A DNA stretch of 64,000 bases from Edaphobacter modestus (GTDB lineage Bacteria; Acidobacteriota; Terriglobia; Terriglobales; Acidobacteriaceae), in contig NZ_SHKW01000001.1 of NCBI RefSeq assembly GCF_004217555.1, positions 3,348,001 through 3,412,000 on the forward strand, read 5' to 3'. The translations under genes and the position numbers were made by a program. Below are positions 32,937 through 42,230 of this stretch, piece by piece (position 1 is the stretch's first letter; the number at the start of each line of letters is the position of its first letter). The notes under the pieces are model-generated. The model did not search any database and was not told the DNA's origin. It saw only the letters and a list, made by a program, of their open reading frames with translations.

Positions 32937-34613
32937 TCAATCCGCCTCCGCAATCCGTTCGACAATCTTGTCCATGGCAACCCGATCCGCGCTGGACCCC
33001 GGCGTGTGCGCGCTGACCATGATCGAGAAGATCATAGTTTTTCCGCTGGCGCAGTCGACATATCCGCTCAAGGCGCGAGCCTCGCTCAGGGTTCCCGTCT
33101 TTGCGAAGACATGATCCTTCAGCGATGATTTGCCGAACCGTTCCACCAGCGAGCCATCCTCGCCACCGATGGGCAGCGTTCGCTTCCAGTCTGCAAACCA
33201 GGGCTGCGTCGACGCGAATTGCAACAGCCGTGCGGTCGCGCGCGGAGCCACGAGGTCGTGACCGCTTAAGCCCGACCCATCGAAGAAGACGAAGTCCTCA
33301 GGGTCGATCCCTGCGCGCGCGGTTAAGAATGCCCGCACTACGCGCACCCCATTGACAGTCGATCCATCATTCAGAACGGCAGCGCCAACGTTGTGCAGAA
33401 ACATCTCCGCATGGAGGTTCTGACTCACCTTGTTGGTGACGACCATATCCTCGATCAGGGGAGGCGAGGTGTGTTGACCAAGAATCGTCTCCGTTGCGCT
33501 TCCGCAATCATTCACGCATCTGAATGAAGCAACCGCCGGAGGATACGTCTTTGCCCAGTCGATCACGAGTACGGGCTCGTGCGAGGCCTGCAGAAAACCT
33601 CTCGAATCGCTTGAGATGCGATGCTTCGCCCGGGCCACTCCCGTCACCAGGATTCCACGCGCTTCAAGCATCGACTTCAGTGCGGAGGCCGCGTACTCGG
33701 CAGGGTCGTGAATCGCAACCTCTTCCTCATCCGGATGAGCATCCACTGCAATCGAGCCATAGATTCGAAGAACCTTCGAACCCAAAGCACGTTCCATCTG
33801 GACATGAGCGCCGCTCGTTGCCGGTCCCGTGGTCAGCGCGGTCGAATCAACCGTGTAATAAGGTGCGATAGGATCAATCGTCACGGATGCCGGTGAACCA
33901 GGTCCGCTGCCCGGTGTAACCGTTACTTTCAATTGGCTGTCGTTGATCGTCAGCGCGGAAACCGGGGCTCCGTAACCCCAGACCGAGTCATCAATGGACC
34001 AATCCTGGGGGTACGGCTCCCATGGATAGAGCGTATCGTCACCGACCACATCGCCGTTGATCACCTTGAGGCCTGTCTTCGCCACCTGGTCGGCCATCTC
34101 TTCGAGATATCGCAAGGCGGGGGGACCCGGCGGCGGCTGCTGCCCAGGAGTAACTCGTGGGCGCATCGCTGGCGGAACATAGGGAATCTCGCGCCCTGAG
34201 AGATTCGCGTCTCCACCTCCGACGAGCACTACATCGCCCACAAGTCTGCCAGGCGTGCTGAAGGCGCCCCTCGTGACCACCTTCGTCTGAAATGTGGCAT
34301 TCGCGCCGAGTAACGCAAGGGCCGTTGCCGTGGTGAACATCTTTGTGTTGCTCGCGGGCTGGAAGAGCTGGCCTTCATTCAACGAATAGACTGGCGTTCC
34401 ATCCATCGCAGTGACCTTGATTCCCCAATGCGCCCTCGCTACCGCAGGGTCGGCGAGCACGGCCTCGATCTCGCGTGCGAGCTTTGAATCCTCTTTCGCC
34501 CGTCCTGCCTTGGCCGAAACGTCTGCCTTGGCTCCCCTTTTCTGCGCCGGGACGGGGGCTGCAGTCACGATCGCAAGAGCTGCAACGGCCACTACACCGT
34601 ACATTGTCTTCAT
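32937..34613 (-). CDS. dacB: D-alanyl-D-alanine carboxypeptidase/endopeptidase (PBP4 type)
   Basis: 558 residues from the ATG at 34613 (signal peptide YGVVAVAALAIVTAAPVPAQ); the frame allows a start 8 codons earlier. The penicillin-binding motifs are SxxK in QPASNTKMFTT, SxN-like in FFDGSGLSGHDLV, and KTG in VFAKTGTLSEARAL. The large insertion between the first two motifs is typical of class C PBPs (S13 family). It trims pentapeptides and cuts crosslinks in peptidoglycan. It is divergent from folP. Confidence 0.92.
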   Translation of the reverse strand: MKTMYGVVAVAALAIVTAAPVPAQKRGAKADVSAKAGRAKEDSKLAREIEAVLADPAVARAHWGIKVTAMDGTPVYSLNEGQLFQPASNTKMFTTATALALLGANATFQTKVVTRGAFSTPGRLVGDVVLVGGGDANLSGREIPYVPPAMRPRVTPGQQPPPGPPALRYLEEMADQVAKTGLKVINGDVVGDDTLYPWEPYPQDWSIDDSVWGYGAPVSALTINDSQLKVTVTPGSGPGSPASVTIDPIAPYYTVDSTALTTGPATSGAHVQMERALGSKVLRIYGSIAVDAHPDEEEVAIHDPAEYAASALKSMLEARGILVTGVARAKHRISSDSRGFLQASHEPVLVIDWAKTYPPAVASFRCVNDCGSATETILGQHTSPPLIEDMVVTNKVSQNLHAEMFLHNVGAAVLNDGSTVNGVRVVRAFLTARAGIDPEDFVFFDGSGLSGHDLVAPRATARLLQFASTQPWFADWKRTLPIGGEDGSLVERFGKSSLKDHVFAKTGTLSEARALSGYVDCASGKTMIFSIMVSAHTPGSSADRVAMDKIVERIAEAD

Positions 34614-34690
34614 ATTCGCGAAGTCTAGCATCCTCATGGTCTTTGCCAGCGTCTTTCCTGCATGGCGCGGCCTCGCTCTAGAATCGCTTC

Positions 34691-35611
34691 ATGGCCTTCG
34701 CCTCACGCCCGCACTACGACTGGCAGCTACGCACCCGCTCCCTTGCGCTCGGCCGCCGGACGTTGGTGATGGGTATCCTCAACGTCACGCCTGACTCGTT
34801 CTCCGACGGCGGCCATTTCTTCGCTCCCGAAGAAGCGCCCCACCGAGCACTGGAGCACGCGATCGCTATGCTCGATCAGGGAGCCGACCTGATCGACCTG
34901 GGCGGCGAATCCACACGACCGGGCTCGACAAGGGTCTCAGCCGACGAAGAACAGTCCCGGGTTCTTCCCGTGCTCTCTGCCCTCCTTCAGGAACGTCCAT
35001 CGACGATCGTCTCGATCGATACCTTCCACGCATCCACCGCCCGGTGCGCCGTGGAAGCCGGCGCCGAGATCGTCAACGACGTCAGCGGTCATCTCTGGGA
35101 CACAACCATGTCCAGCACTTGTGCGCGGCTTTCCTGCGGAGCTGTTCTTATGCACACGCGGGGCACGCCATCCGAATGGAGCTCTCTGCCGCCACTGGAT
35201 CCGGAGGAGATCGTGCCTCTCATCCTCACGAGTCTCGAGGCAAGTGTTGTCAGCGCCGAGGCTGCGGGCGTTCTTCGCCGCCGGATCGTCGTCGATCCTG
35301 GACTCGGCTTTGGCAAGAGGCTGGAGGAAAACTATCCCATCCTGGCGAACCTGGCTGCCCTGCATCGGCTCAAGCTGCCGATCATGATCGGCGCCTCGCG
35401 CAAGAACTTCCTCGCCAATACTCTCGCGCAGGCTCCGAACCTCGCTGCGATGAGCAACGGCGAGCTGCCACCAGCGCACGCTCGCATCAACGCGACCCTG
35501 GCAGCGAATGTGGCAGCAATCCTCTCCGGAGCTCACATTCTCCGGGTTCACGACGTCAAGCCGGCCTGCGAGTCTGCCGCCATCGCGGATCAAATTCTTC
35601 TCGGCTGCTGA
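34691..35611 (+). CDS. folP: Dihydropteroate synthase
   Basis: 306 residues. It joins 4-aminobenzoate to dihydropterin pyrophosphate in folate synthesis and is the target of sulfonamides. The TIM barrel shows GILNVTPDSFSDGG, DLIDLGGESTRPGS, EIVNDVSGHLWD, VVDPGLGFGK and MIGASRKNFL, all the usual substrate-binding loops. No sulfonamide-resistance insertion is apparent. Its end overlaps the convergent acidic-protein gene by 22 bp. Confidence 0.95.
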   Translation: MAFASRPHYDWQLRTRSLALGRRTLVMGILNVTPDSFSDGGHFFAPEEAPHRALEHAIAMLDQGADLIDLGGESTRPGSTRVSADEEQSRVLPVLSALLQERPSTIVSIDTFHASTARCAVEAGAEIVNDVSGHLWDTTMSSTCARLSCGAVLMHTRGTPSEWSSLPPLDPEEIVPLILTSLEASVVSAEAAGVLRRRIVVDPGLGFGKRLEENYPILANLAALHRLKLPIMIGASRKNFLANTLAQAPNLAAMSNGELPPAHARINATLAANVAAILSGAHILRVHDVKPACESAAIADQILLGC

Positions 35612-35994
35612 CTTAGGTGATAACGATTGGCAGACAGAGCTAAATAAATCCTTTCTGATCCACCTTCGTCTCCCAAGGCCTCGTCGTCATCATCCTCATC
35701 CTCATCGTCATCGTCGTCATCATCCTCATCCTCATCATCTTCGTCGTCGACATCGGCGTCGTCGATTGTGCGCAGACCAGGCTTGCGATCGTCCACATCC
35801 GCGGGACTCTCCCGTTCACCCGGTGTCGGTGACTGCAACGCCTCGCTTCCCGCCCACTCGGTGGGCTTGCTGCTGGAGTTGTCGAGGGTTGCTGTCACAT
35901 CTGGACCCACTTTACGCACCGTGTCGTCAAAGGTGCCTGGATCCTTGTGCACACTCGATCTCTGATTTGGATTGTTCCCTTCAAGGTTTGCCAT
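35590..35994 (-). CDS. Small soluble protein with a long Asp/Glu tract
   Basis: 134 residues from the ATG at 35994, which has GGGAGGG just upstream. The first ~80 residues are polar and look disordered (PNQRSSVHKDPGTFDDTVRK). Residues ~78-105 are nearly all Asp and Glu, coded by a GAT/GAC/GAG trinucleotide tract at about 35685-35766. No known domain is recognised. Acidic tails of this sort can bind cations or basic proteins, or act as DNA mimics; nothing here decides. A protein of this composition may also be a low-complexity artefact, hence moderate confidence. Confidence 0.55.
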   Translation of the reverse strand: MANLEGNNPNQRSSVHKDPGTFDDTVRKVGPDVTATLDNSSSKPTEWAGSEALQSPTPGERESPADVDDRKPGLRTIDDADVDDEDDEDEDDDDDDDEDEDDDDEALGDEGGSERIYLALSANRYHLSQQPRRI

Positions 35995-36146
35995 AATCCC
36001 TCCCGACGCGCGGCTGCAACCCAACGTGTTCAGGATTGGATGCAATCTGGCCGGGCGCGACAGGGTCTGGGAGATCGTTTTCAAAATCTTCCCCCAGACA
36101 CCTGCGCGATACTGCTGGCGCTTCTTTCACCTGCGGCGCCAACTCC

Positions 36147-37196
36147 TCAAGGCTGCGAGTAATAGCCCTGGATCGTCCTTGCCGTGAGACCGGGCTTCGT
36201 CATCCGGATTTCGACGGAGTGATACTCGTCCCGGCGGTCGGCGGGAGGGGGATCGTATGAGATCTCGTAGTATGCGGTAACGTCTTCGACGCTGTGCTCA
36301 AGCAGGGCAGTGAGATCATTGGAGTTCACGGCCAATCCACCACTCTGCACAGCCAATACCTGCAATGCCAGATTGCCCAAGGCGGCGTCCCGAGGCTTCG
36401 TCAAACCTTTCACAAAGTTTTCGTAATAAAGGTTGCGAAGCAACGATTCGTTCGCACCCAGCGGATCGAGCGCGTAGAGAGTCACTTGCGCCTGACGAAG
36501 CTGGGTGGACAGTTGCACGACGGTCGAAAAGATCTGTTGTTCCTGCTTCGCACCGAGCTGAACATTCGGTCCGCTCAGCAGCGGCCAACCCGGCGAGACC
36601 CACAGAATCAGCTTGCGCCCCTTCTTCATACCTTCTCGCGCCACCAGTTGGTGCATTGCGTTGATCGAGAGATTCATCCGGTCATCCGCCCCATAGAATC
36701 CGCTCGAGCGTCGAAGCGTTCGAAGACCACCCGTGTACTGATCAAGGGCCGTGCTGAGAGCATTACCGTCCTTCGAAGGGCTCGGTTGGATTTGCATCCC
36801 CGTATCGGTAACGATCGCCAGCGACGTGGGATTAGCCAGGTGTTCCCCATGAGACCGCAGGAAGTTTTTGATCTGATCCCGTTCCATTGCGACAGTGGAG
36901 AAGGTGGCGTTTACTGCGTCGATCACCAGCAGGACCTCCACCGGAGCCTTTTCGCCTCCCAACTCCGCAAACGAGGTCATCGCCTGGGAAGCCTTGTTGT
37001 CGAGGACCTGAAAATCCTGCTGCTGAAGCGATGCAACGGGAAGCCCTGACCTGGGCGAAACCACCACATCGAGGATGACCTTCCCTCCGGGCTCAGCTTT
37101 CGGCTCAGTCTGCTGTGCGGATAGAGATAGTGCAGAAGAAGAAGCGAAGATCAGCGAAGACAGAACAAAAACACCACATCGGCTTGCGATGGACAT
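36147..37196 (-). CDS. VWFA-related protein of the acidobacterial type
   Basis: 349 residues with a signal peptide (LIFASSSALSLSAQ). After an N-terminal strand region (VILDVVVSPRSGLPVASLQQQDFQVLDN) comes a von Willebrand A-like domain: VLLVIDAVNATFSTVAMERDQIKNFL, with a partly degenerate metal-binding DxSxS motif (DAVNATFS), then KLILWVSPGWPLL. The family is expanded in acidobacteria. It probably mediates protein contact in the periplasm. It is divergent from the alpha-L-fucosidase gene. Confidence 0.85.
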   Translation of the reverse strand: MSIASRCGVFVLSSLIFASSSALSLSAQQTEPKAEPGGKVILDVVVSPRSGLPVASLQQQDFQVLDNKASQAMTSFAELGGEKAPVEVLLVIDAVNATFSTVAMERDQIKNFLRSHGEHLANPTSLAIVTDTGMQIQPSPSKDGNALSTALDQYTGGLRTLRRSSGFYGADDRMNLSINAMHQLVAREGMKKGRKLILWVSPGWPLLSGPNVQLGAKQEQQIFSTVVQLSTQLRQAQVTLYALDPLGANESLLRNLYYENFVKGLTKPRDAALGNLALQVLAVQSGGLAVNSNDLTALLEHSVEDVTAYYEISYDPPPADRRDEYHSVEIRMTKPGLTARTIQGYYSQP

Positions 37197-37299
37197 AGGA
37201 GGACTCCCTTGCCAAGGCCTCGCACGGCCCGATGTCGAGCCCGCTGGACCTGGTCAACCTATGGATTAGACGAGATGAAGTCTCCGCAAGACGCTATTT

Positions 37300-37320
37300 C
37301 TAAAGAGTGGAGCTCTTTAG
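37300..37320 (+). promoter_or_regulatory. Hairpin just before the fucosidase ribosome site
   Basis: CTAAAGAG (37300-37307) and CTCTTTAG (37313-37320) form a perfect 8-bp dyad that touches the GGGAG ribosome site (37320-37324). It could be an operator or an RNA structure that controls access to the start codon. Confidence 0.45.
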
Positions 37321-37334
37321 GGAGATGAAATAGA

Positions 37335-38936
37335 GTGGCATGCATGCCGATCTCACGCAGGCGCATCCTCACCGACTCCGCTCTTCTGGCTGCCGCATCT
37401 CTTTTGCCTCGACCATTGACTGCCGCGCAGACCGGTGCTCCGCAAGGAGCCGCCGACGCCTACGCCACTCCAAAGCCCGACCTCAACGGGCCGGTGCAGC
37501 CCACATGGGAATCTTTCCGCGACACCTATGCCGTGCCGACGTGGTTCAACCAGGCGAAGTTTGGAATCTTTATCCACTGGGGCCTCTACTCCATCCCGGC
37601 GCACGGCAGCGAGTGGTACGAGCGTCACATGTACAAGGATGCCGAAGGCATTAAGTGGCACGCCGAGCACTACGGGCCGCAGGACAAGTTCGGCTACAAG
37701 GAGTTCATCCCTCTCTTCAAGCCCGACAAGTATCACGCCGAGGAGTGGATCTCGCTGTTTCAGCGCGCGGGCGCACGCTATGTCGTCCCTGTCGCCGAGC
37801 ACCACGACGGCTTCCCCATGTATCGCTCCGAGCTGACGCCGTGGTGCGCGGGCCGCATGGGGCCGAAGCGCGACCTGACCGGCGAGCTTGCCACGGCGGC
37901 GCGCAGGCAGAACCTCATCTTCGGGCTGTCGTCCCATCGCATGGAACACGCCTACTTCGCCTACCCGGCCAAGGGTTTGAAGACGGACCAGTTCAACCCG
38001 ATGCTCGCTGGGTTCTACGGGCCGCCGATCGATCAGCAGTTCAACAGCGGCGCCAACTCAAAGATCTTCCAGCTGGACTGGCTGGCGCGTGTGCAGGAGC
38101 TCATCGATAAGTTCGAGCCGCAGATGCTTTACTTCGACAACGGCGTAAACCCGCGGGAGTACGACGAGGTGAAGCTGCGCGCCGCCGCATACCTCTACAA
38201 CCGGGCCCGCGAACGCGGCTACCAGGCCACGCTCGCTACCAAGGACGACGCGTATCTCTTCGCGACCGTCCAGGATTTTGAAGGTACCCACCATGCGCCC
38301 AAATGGCCGTACGCCGGAGCCTGGCAATGCGACACGCCCATAGGCAATTCGTGGGGCTACATCGAGGGATTGAAGGTCGCCAGTGGCCTGTCGCTGATCC
38401 ATCAGATCGTCGCGGTCGCAAGCTGCGGCGGCAACCTGTTGTTGAACATCTCGCCAAAGGGAGACGGTTCCATCCCCGAAGACCAACAGCAGTCCCTGAG
38501 CACGCTGGGGGACTGGCTCACAGACCATGGCGAGGCAATCTACGGCTCCCGGGCATGGATCATGCCCGGCGAAGGCCCGGCCGTGTCTGCCAGGCCGAAT
38601 GGTGACTGGAAGGGCCGCTCCACTGGCATCCTCAACTGGCCCCGCGTTTCGTCTGCGCCGGAGAAGCCCTACACCGAGGCCGACTTCCGCTTCACCACAA
38701 AGGATGGCAAGCTCTATGCCATCGGCTACAAAGAGCCGACAGGCGAGGCAACGATCCGATCGCTCTCCACGGCGAAGGCAAAGGTCGAGCGCGTCTCGCT
38801 GCTGGGCAAACAACCGCAGCCAGTCAAATTCCACCAGACAGCCGAAGGACTTGTCTTGATTCTTCCTCCGCAGACAGCCAAGTCCGAACAACCTTATGTT
38901 CTGCGGGTGGAAGGCATGGTGCCCGTGGGCCTCTAG
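37335..38936 (+). CDS. Alpha-L-fucosidase, GH29
   Basis: 533 residues starting at GTG 37335 (GGGAG 10 bases upstream; an ATG at 37344 is 19 bases away). The N-terminus (ISRRRILTDSALLAAASLLP) looks like a Tat signal. The GH29 barrel is clear: WFNQAKFGIFIHWGLYSIP, ARYVVPVAEHHDGFPMY, and the nucleophile Asp in QMLYFDNGVNPR; GGNLLLNISPKGDGSIPEDQ is a family signature. The enzyme releases alpha-linked fucose from glycans. Nearby sialate O-acetylesterase also suits breakdown of decorated sugars. Confidence 0.93.
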   Translation: MACMPISRRRILTDSALLAAASLLPRPLTAAQTGAPQGAADAYATPKPDLNGPVQPTWESFRDTYAVPTWFNQAKFGIFIHWGLYSIPAHGSEWYERHMYKDAEGIKWHAEHYGPQDKFGYKEFIPLFKPDKYHAEEWISLFQRAGARYVVPVAEHHDGFPMYRSELTPWCAGRMGPKRDLTGELATAARRQNLIFGLSSHRMEHAYFAYPAKGLKTDQFNPMLAGFYGPPIDQQFNSGANSKIFQLDWLARVQELIDKFEPQMLYFDNGVNPREYDEVKLRAAAYLYNRARERGYQATLATKDDAYLFATVQDFEGTHHAPKWPYAGAWQCDTPIGNSWGYIEGLKVASGLSLIHQIVAVASCGGNLLLNISPKGDGSIPEDQQQSLSTLGDWLTDHGEAIYGSRAWIMPGEGPAVSARPNGDWKGRSTGILNWPRVSSAPEKPYTEADFRFTTKDGKLYAIGYKEPTGEATIRSLSTAKAKVERVSLLGKQPQPVKFHQTAEGLVLILPPQTAKSEQPYVLRVEGMVPVGL

Positions 38937-38998
38937 CTGTGGATTAATGGCCCGGCCGAATTCGACTCCAATGCTATCCTTGGCGAAGGAAATACGAA

Positions 38999-40483
38999 AT
39001 GCTGACTGCCCTCCTTGCCATCCAAATCGTAGTCCTGATCGCCGTCGTCGCTCTGCTGTTAAGAAAACAACAGGCCCCGTCAGATCCGCGACTTACGCAG
39101 CTCCCCGACCAGCTCACTCGGCTCGACGCTCGCAATCAGGCGCTCGATGAGCACATCCGCAATGCGTTTTCGCAGATGCGGGCAGACCTCGCTGACGAGG
39201 CGAAGCGTACCCGTGAGGCAAGCGCAACCGACTTCGCTTCCCTTCGCAAAGAGGTCACAAGCAATATCGCCGAGCTCAGCCAGCTGCTTCAGGGCGGTCT
39301 AAATAGTTTTCGTGACGATAACAAGACTTCGGACAACCTTCTTCGCAAGGCTGTCCAGGATCAGATGGACACCATCAGCCAGCGCATCGCTTCTTTTACG
39401 GCCGAGACAAACAAGCAGCATATTGACCTGCGCGAATCCCTCAATCAAAAACTCAAAGATCTCACCGCCAGCAATACGGATCACCAGACTCAGCTCCGTA
39501 ACGCCGTCGAAGAACGACTGGAAAAAATCAACACAACAAACGCCTCCAAACTCGAGGAGATGCGGAATACCGTTGACGAAAAGCTGCAGACCACGCTGCA
39601 GACGCGCCTGACCGAGAGCTTCGGCCAGGTAACCGACCAGCTCAACAAGGTGCACAGCGGTCTCGGCGAGATGACCAAGCTCTCCGACGGCGTCAACGAC
39701 CTCAGTCGCATCTTCACCAATGTCAAATCGCGCGGAGGCTTCGCCGAGGTTCAGCTCGGCATGCTTCTCGAGCAGATGCTTGCCCCCAGCCAGTTCCTTC
39801 GGAATGCAAAGGTCAGGGATGGCTCGCAAGAGGTCGTGGAGTTCGCGGTTCGCTTCCCCGGCCAGTCCGGCGAGACCCTGCTGCCGATCGACGCCAAGTT
39901 TCCCCGCGAGGACTGGGAGCGGCTGGAGGGTGCCTACGAAAGCGGGAACTCGGAGCAGATTGCCGCGGCGGGTAAGGCATTCGAGGGCGCCATTAGAACC
40001 GAAGGCGACCGCATCTGCTCGAAGTACATCAATCCTCCACGCACCACTCCCCACGCAATCATGTTCCTTCCGACAGAAGGCCTCTACGCCGAGGTAATGC
40101 GCCGTGACGCGTTACAGGCTGAGATCCAATCAAAATGCCGCGTCACCATCGCCGGTCCCAGCACCTTATCGGCGATCCTGACAAGCTTCCAGATGGGCTT
40201 CCACATGCTCGCCATCCAGGAGAAGGGCGACGAAGTATGGAATGTGCTGGAGGGAGCAAAGAAGGAGTTCGGCAAATTCGAGGGATTGATGGACAAGATG
40301 GACAAGCAGGTGGGAACGGTACAGAACACCATCCGAGACCTGGGCCAACGCTCCCGTGCAATCCATAAGACTCTTCGCGAAGTCGGCACGACGGAGAAAG
40401 GTCTTCCTGGGGCACAGTTGATCGACTTCGATCAGGCCGCGGGGATCACCACCTTTCTTGCAGCCTCCGGCGAGGACGATTGA
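38999..40483 (+). CDS. rmuC: DNA recombination protein RmuC
   Basis: 494 residues. A single N-terminal membrane segment (LLAIQIVVLIAVVALLL) is followed by a ~180-residue coiled coil and then the conserved RmuC domain (GGFAEVQLGMLLEQMLAPSQF; LLPIDAKFPREDWERL; PHAIMFLPTEGLYAEVM). RmuC limits rearrangements between short inverted repeats and has a nuclease-like fold. The gene is followed by acpP with its own promoter. Confidence 0.93.
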   Translation: MLTALLAIQIVVLIAVVALLLRKQQAPSDPRLTQLPDQLTRLDARNQALDEHIRNAFSQMRADLADEAKRTREASATDFASLRKEVTSNIAELSQLLQGGLNSFRDDNKTSDNLLRKAVQDQMDTISQRIASFTAETNKQHIDLRESLNQKLKDLTASNTDHQTQLRNAVEERLEKINTTNASKLEEMRNTVDEKLQTTLQTRLTESFGQVTDQLNKVHSGLGEMTKLSDGVNDLSRIFTNVKSRGGFAEVQLGMLLEQMLAPSQFLRNAKVRDGSQEVVEFAVRFPGQSGETLLPIDAKFPREDWERLEGAYESGNSEQIAAAGKAFEGAIRTEGDRICSKYINPPRTTPHAIMFLPTEGLYAEVMRRDALQAEIQSKCRVTIAGPSTLSAILTSFQMGFHMLAIQEKGDEVWNVLEGAKKEFGKFEGLMDKMDKQVGTVQNTIRDLGQRSRAIHKTLREVGTTEKGLPGAQLIDFDQAAGITTFLAASGEDD

Positions 40484-40523
40484 CAATCCTTGCGCGCTCT
40501 GATTTTCCTGCAGCCCGGTTTGC

Positions 40524-40552
40524 TTTACACTCTCCTAGGCCCTCAGTATGCT
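40524..40552 (+). promoter_or_regulatory. acpP promoter
   Basis: TTTACA (40524-40529) and TATGCT (40547-40552) are 17 bp apart, close to the sigma-70 consensus, and would start a message near 40559, about 70 bases before the acpP ATG. Confidence 0.55.
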
Positions 40553-40628
40553 TGAGATTGGCCTGCGTTGGGCGTAGCGTCCGCGTATCGCATCGGTTTT
40601 GACCCCAAGAGGTATAGAGGAGAACGAC

Positions 40629-40871
40629 ATGGCAGCAGTTGATGAAAAGGTGAAGCAGATTATTGTCGAGCAGCTTCAGGTGGATGAGGCTGAAGTTACC
40701 CCAGGCGCAAGCTTTCAGGAGGACCTTGGCGCCGACTCTCTCGACGTAGTCGAGCTCGTCATGCAGTTCGAAGAGGCCTTCGACATCCAGATTCCCGATG
40801 AAGACGCAGAGAAGATCAAGACCGTCAAAGACGCTACCGACTACATCGAGAAGAATCAGAAAGCGAAGTAA
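40629..40871 (+). CDS. acpP: Acyl carrier protein
   Basis: 80 residues. The start at 40629 follows GGAGAACGAC. Acidic four-helix ACP with the phosphopantetheine Ser in [13 protein letters not shown] (Ser37). It carries growing chains in type II fatty-acid synthesis. It lies 2 bp upstream of fabF, an operon order found in most bacteria. Confidence 0.97.
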   Translation: MAAVDEKVKQIIVEQLQVDEAEVTPGASFQEDLGADSLDVVELVMQFEEAFDIQIPDEDAEKIKTVKDATDYIEKNQKAK

Positions 40872-40873
40872 TC

Positions 40874-42124
40874 ATGCTAGAGCGTCGTGTCGTCGTAACC
40901 GGCCTCGGACTTATCTGCGGGGTCGGTAATACCGCGCCCGAACTCTGGGACGGCCTGATGGCCGGCAAGAGCGGAATGGCCGAGATCAAGGCATTCGATC
41001 TCACCGGCCACCCTGTCCGCTTCGCCGCCGAGGTAAAGAACTTCGATCCTCTTCAGTTCGTGGATAAGAAAGAGGCCCGCAAGATGGGCCGGTTTATTCA
41101 CTTCGCCCTGGCTGCGTCTGACGAAGCGATGAAGCACTCCGGCCTGACCGTCACCGATGAGATCTCCGATCGCGTCGGTGTCCACATCGGATCCGGCATC
41201 GGCGGCTTCGATGTGATCGAGCGCGAGCACAGTGCCATGCTGGCCGGTGGACCGCGCAAGATCTCGCCATTCTTCATCCCGGGTTCGATCGTCAACCTCG
41301 CCGCCGGTCACGTCTCCATTCGCTACAAGGCCAGGGGGCCGAACGAGGCCACGGCAACCGCCTGCACCACCAGCGCTCACTCCATCGGCGATGCCTTCCG
41401 TATCATCCAGCGGGGTGACGCCGACGTCATGCTTGCCGGAGGGACCGAAGCGGCTATCACTCCTATGGGAGTCGGCGGATTCGCGGCCATGAAGGCACTC
41501 TCCACCCGCAATGACGATCCCATCCACGCCTGCCGTCCCTTTGATAAAGATCGCGACGGATTCGTTGTAGGAGAAGGCGCCGGAATCCTCATTCTCGAAG
41601 ATTTGGAGTTCGCCAAGGCGCGCGGAGCGAAGATCCTCGCAGAGATCATCGGCTATGGCATGTCGGCAGACGCCTTCCACATGACCGGAATGGCACCGGA
41701 GGGCGAGGGCTGCTATCGCTCGATGAACCATGCCCTCAAGGTCGCCGGGGTCTCTCCTGACCAGATCGACTACGTCAATGCCCACGCCACCTCCACGCCC
41801 CTGGGCGACGCGCTCGAGTCGAAGGCCATTGAAAATGTCTTCGGGGAACGAGCAAAAAACGGTACCTTGCTCGTCAGCTCCACTAAATCCATGACCGGCC
41901 ATCTTCTCGGCGGAGCTGGTGGACTTGAGGCGGGCATCACCATCATGGCCATGCAGAACCAGATCGCGCCTCCGACGATGAATCTCGTCGAAGCCGACCC
42001 GGAGTGCCGACTGAATTACGTGCCTAACAAACCTCAGCCGACAAAGATCGACTATGCTCTTTCGAACTCCTTCGGCTTCGGCGGTACCAACGGATCACTC
42101 ATCTTCAGACGCTGGACCGAATAA
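40874..42124 (+). CDS. fabF: 3-oxoacyl-ACP synthase II
   Basis: 416 residues. It elongates acyl-ACP with malonyl-ACP. Active-site residues: Cys in TATACTTSAHSIGDA, His in YVNAHATSTPLGD and His in KSMTGHLLGGAGG, plus the Lys of SSTKS. Normal length for FabF; FabB would be slightly shorter. It is co-transcribed with acpP and ends at a strong hairpin. Confidence 0.96.
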   Translation: MLERRVVVTGLGLICGVGNTAPELWDGLMAGKSGMAEIKAFDLTGHPVRFAAEVKNFDPLQFVDKKEARKMGRFIHFALAASDEAMKHSGLTVTDEISDRVGVHIGSGIGGFDVIEREHSAMLAGGPRKISPFFIPGSIVNLAAGHVSIRYKARGPNEATATACTTSAHSIGDAFRIIQRGDADVMLAGGTEAAITPMGVGGFAAMKALSTRNDDPIHACRPFDKDRDGFVVGEGAGILILEDLEFAKARGAKILAEIIGYGMSADAFHMTGMAPEGEGCYRSMNHALKVAGVSPDQIDYVNAHATSTPLGDALESKAIENVFGERAKNGTLLVSSTKSMTGHLLGGAGGLEAGITIMAMQNQIAPPTMNLVEADPECRLNYVPNKPQPTKIDYALSNSFGFGGTNGSLIFRRWTE

Positions 42125-42142
42125 GAAACCGACTCTGTTACA

Positions 42143-42183
42143 AAAAGACGAGAGGTGTGGATATTCCGCACCTCTCGTCTTTT
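42143..42183 (+). terminator. Terminator after fabF
   Basis: AAAAGACGAGAGGTG (42143-42157) pairs with CACCTCTCGTCTTTT (42169-42183), a long stem with a T-run at its 3' side and an A-run at its 5' side, so it could work in either direction. Confidence 0.88.
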
Positions 42184-42230
42184 AACCCTCCATTCGCGGT
42201 ATAAAGGTTGGCGTTCGGAGATACCAACCT

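Noticed and set aside
31753..33114. 453-codon open frame on the plus strand
   Set aside because: Antisense to the cytochrome c, TauE/SafE and dacB genes; no motif or ribosome site.
35685..35766. CRISPR-like or regulatory repeat at the CATCCT/CGTCAT run
   Set aside because: It is a trinucleotide low-complexity tract coding for Asp/Glu, without spacers.
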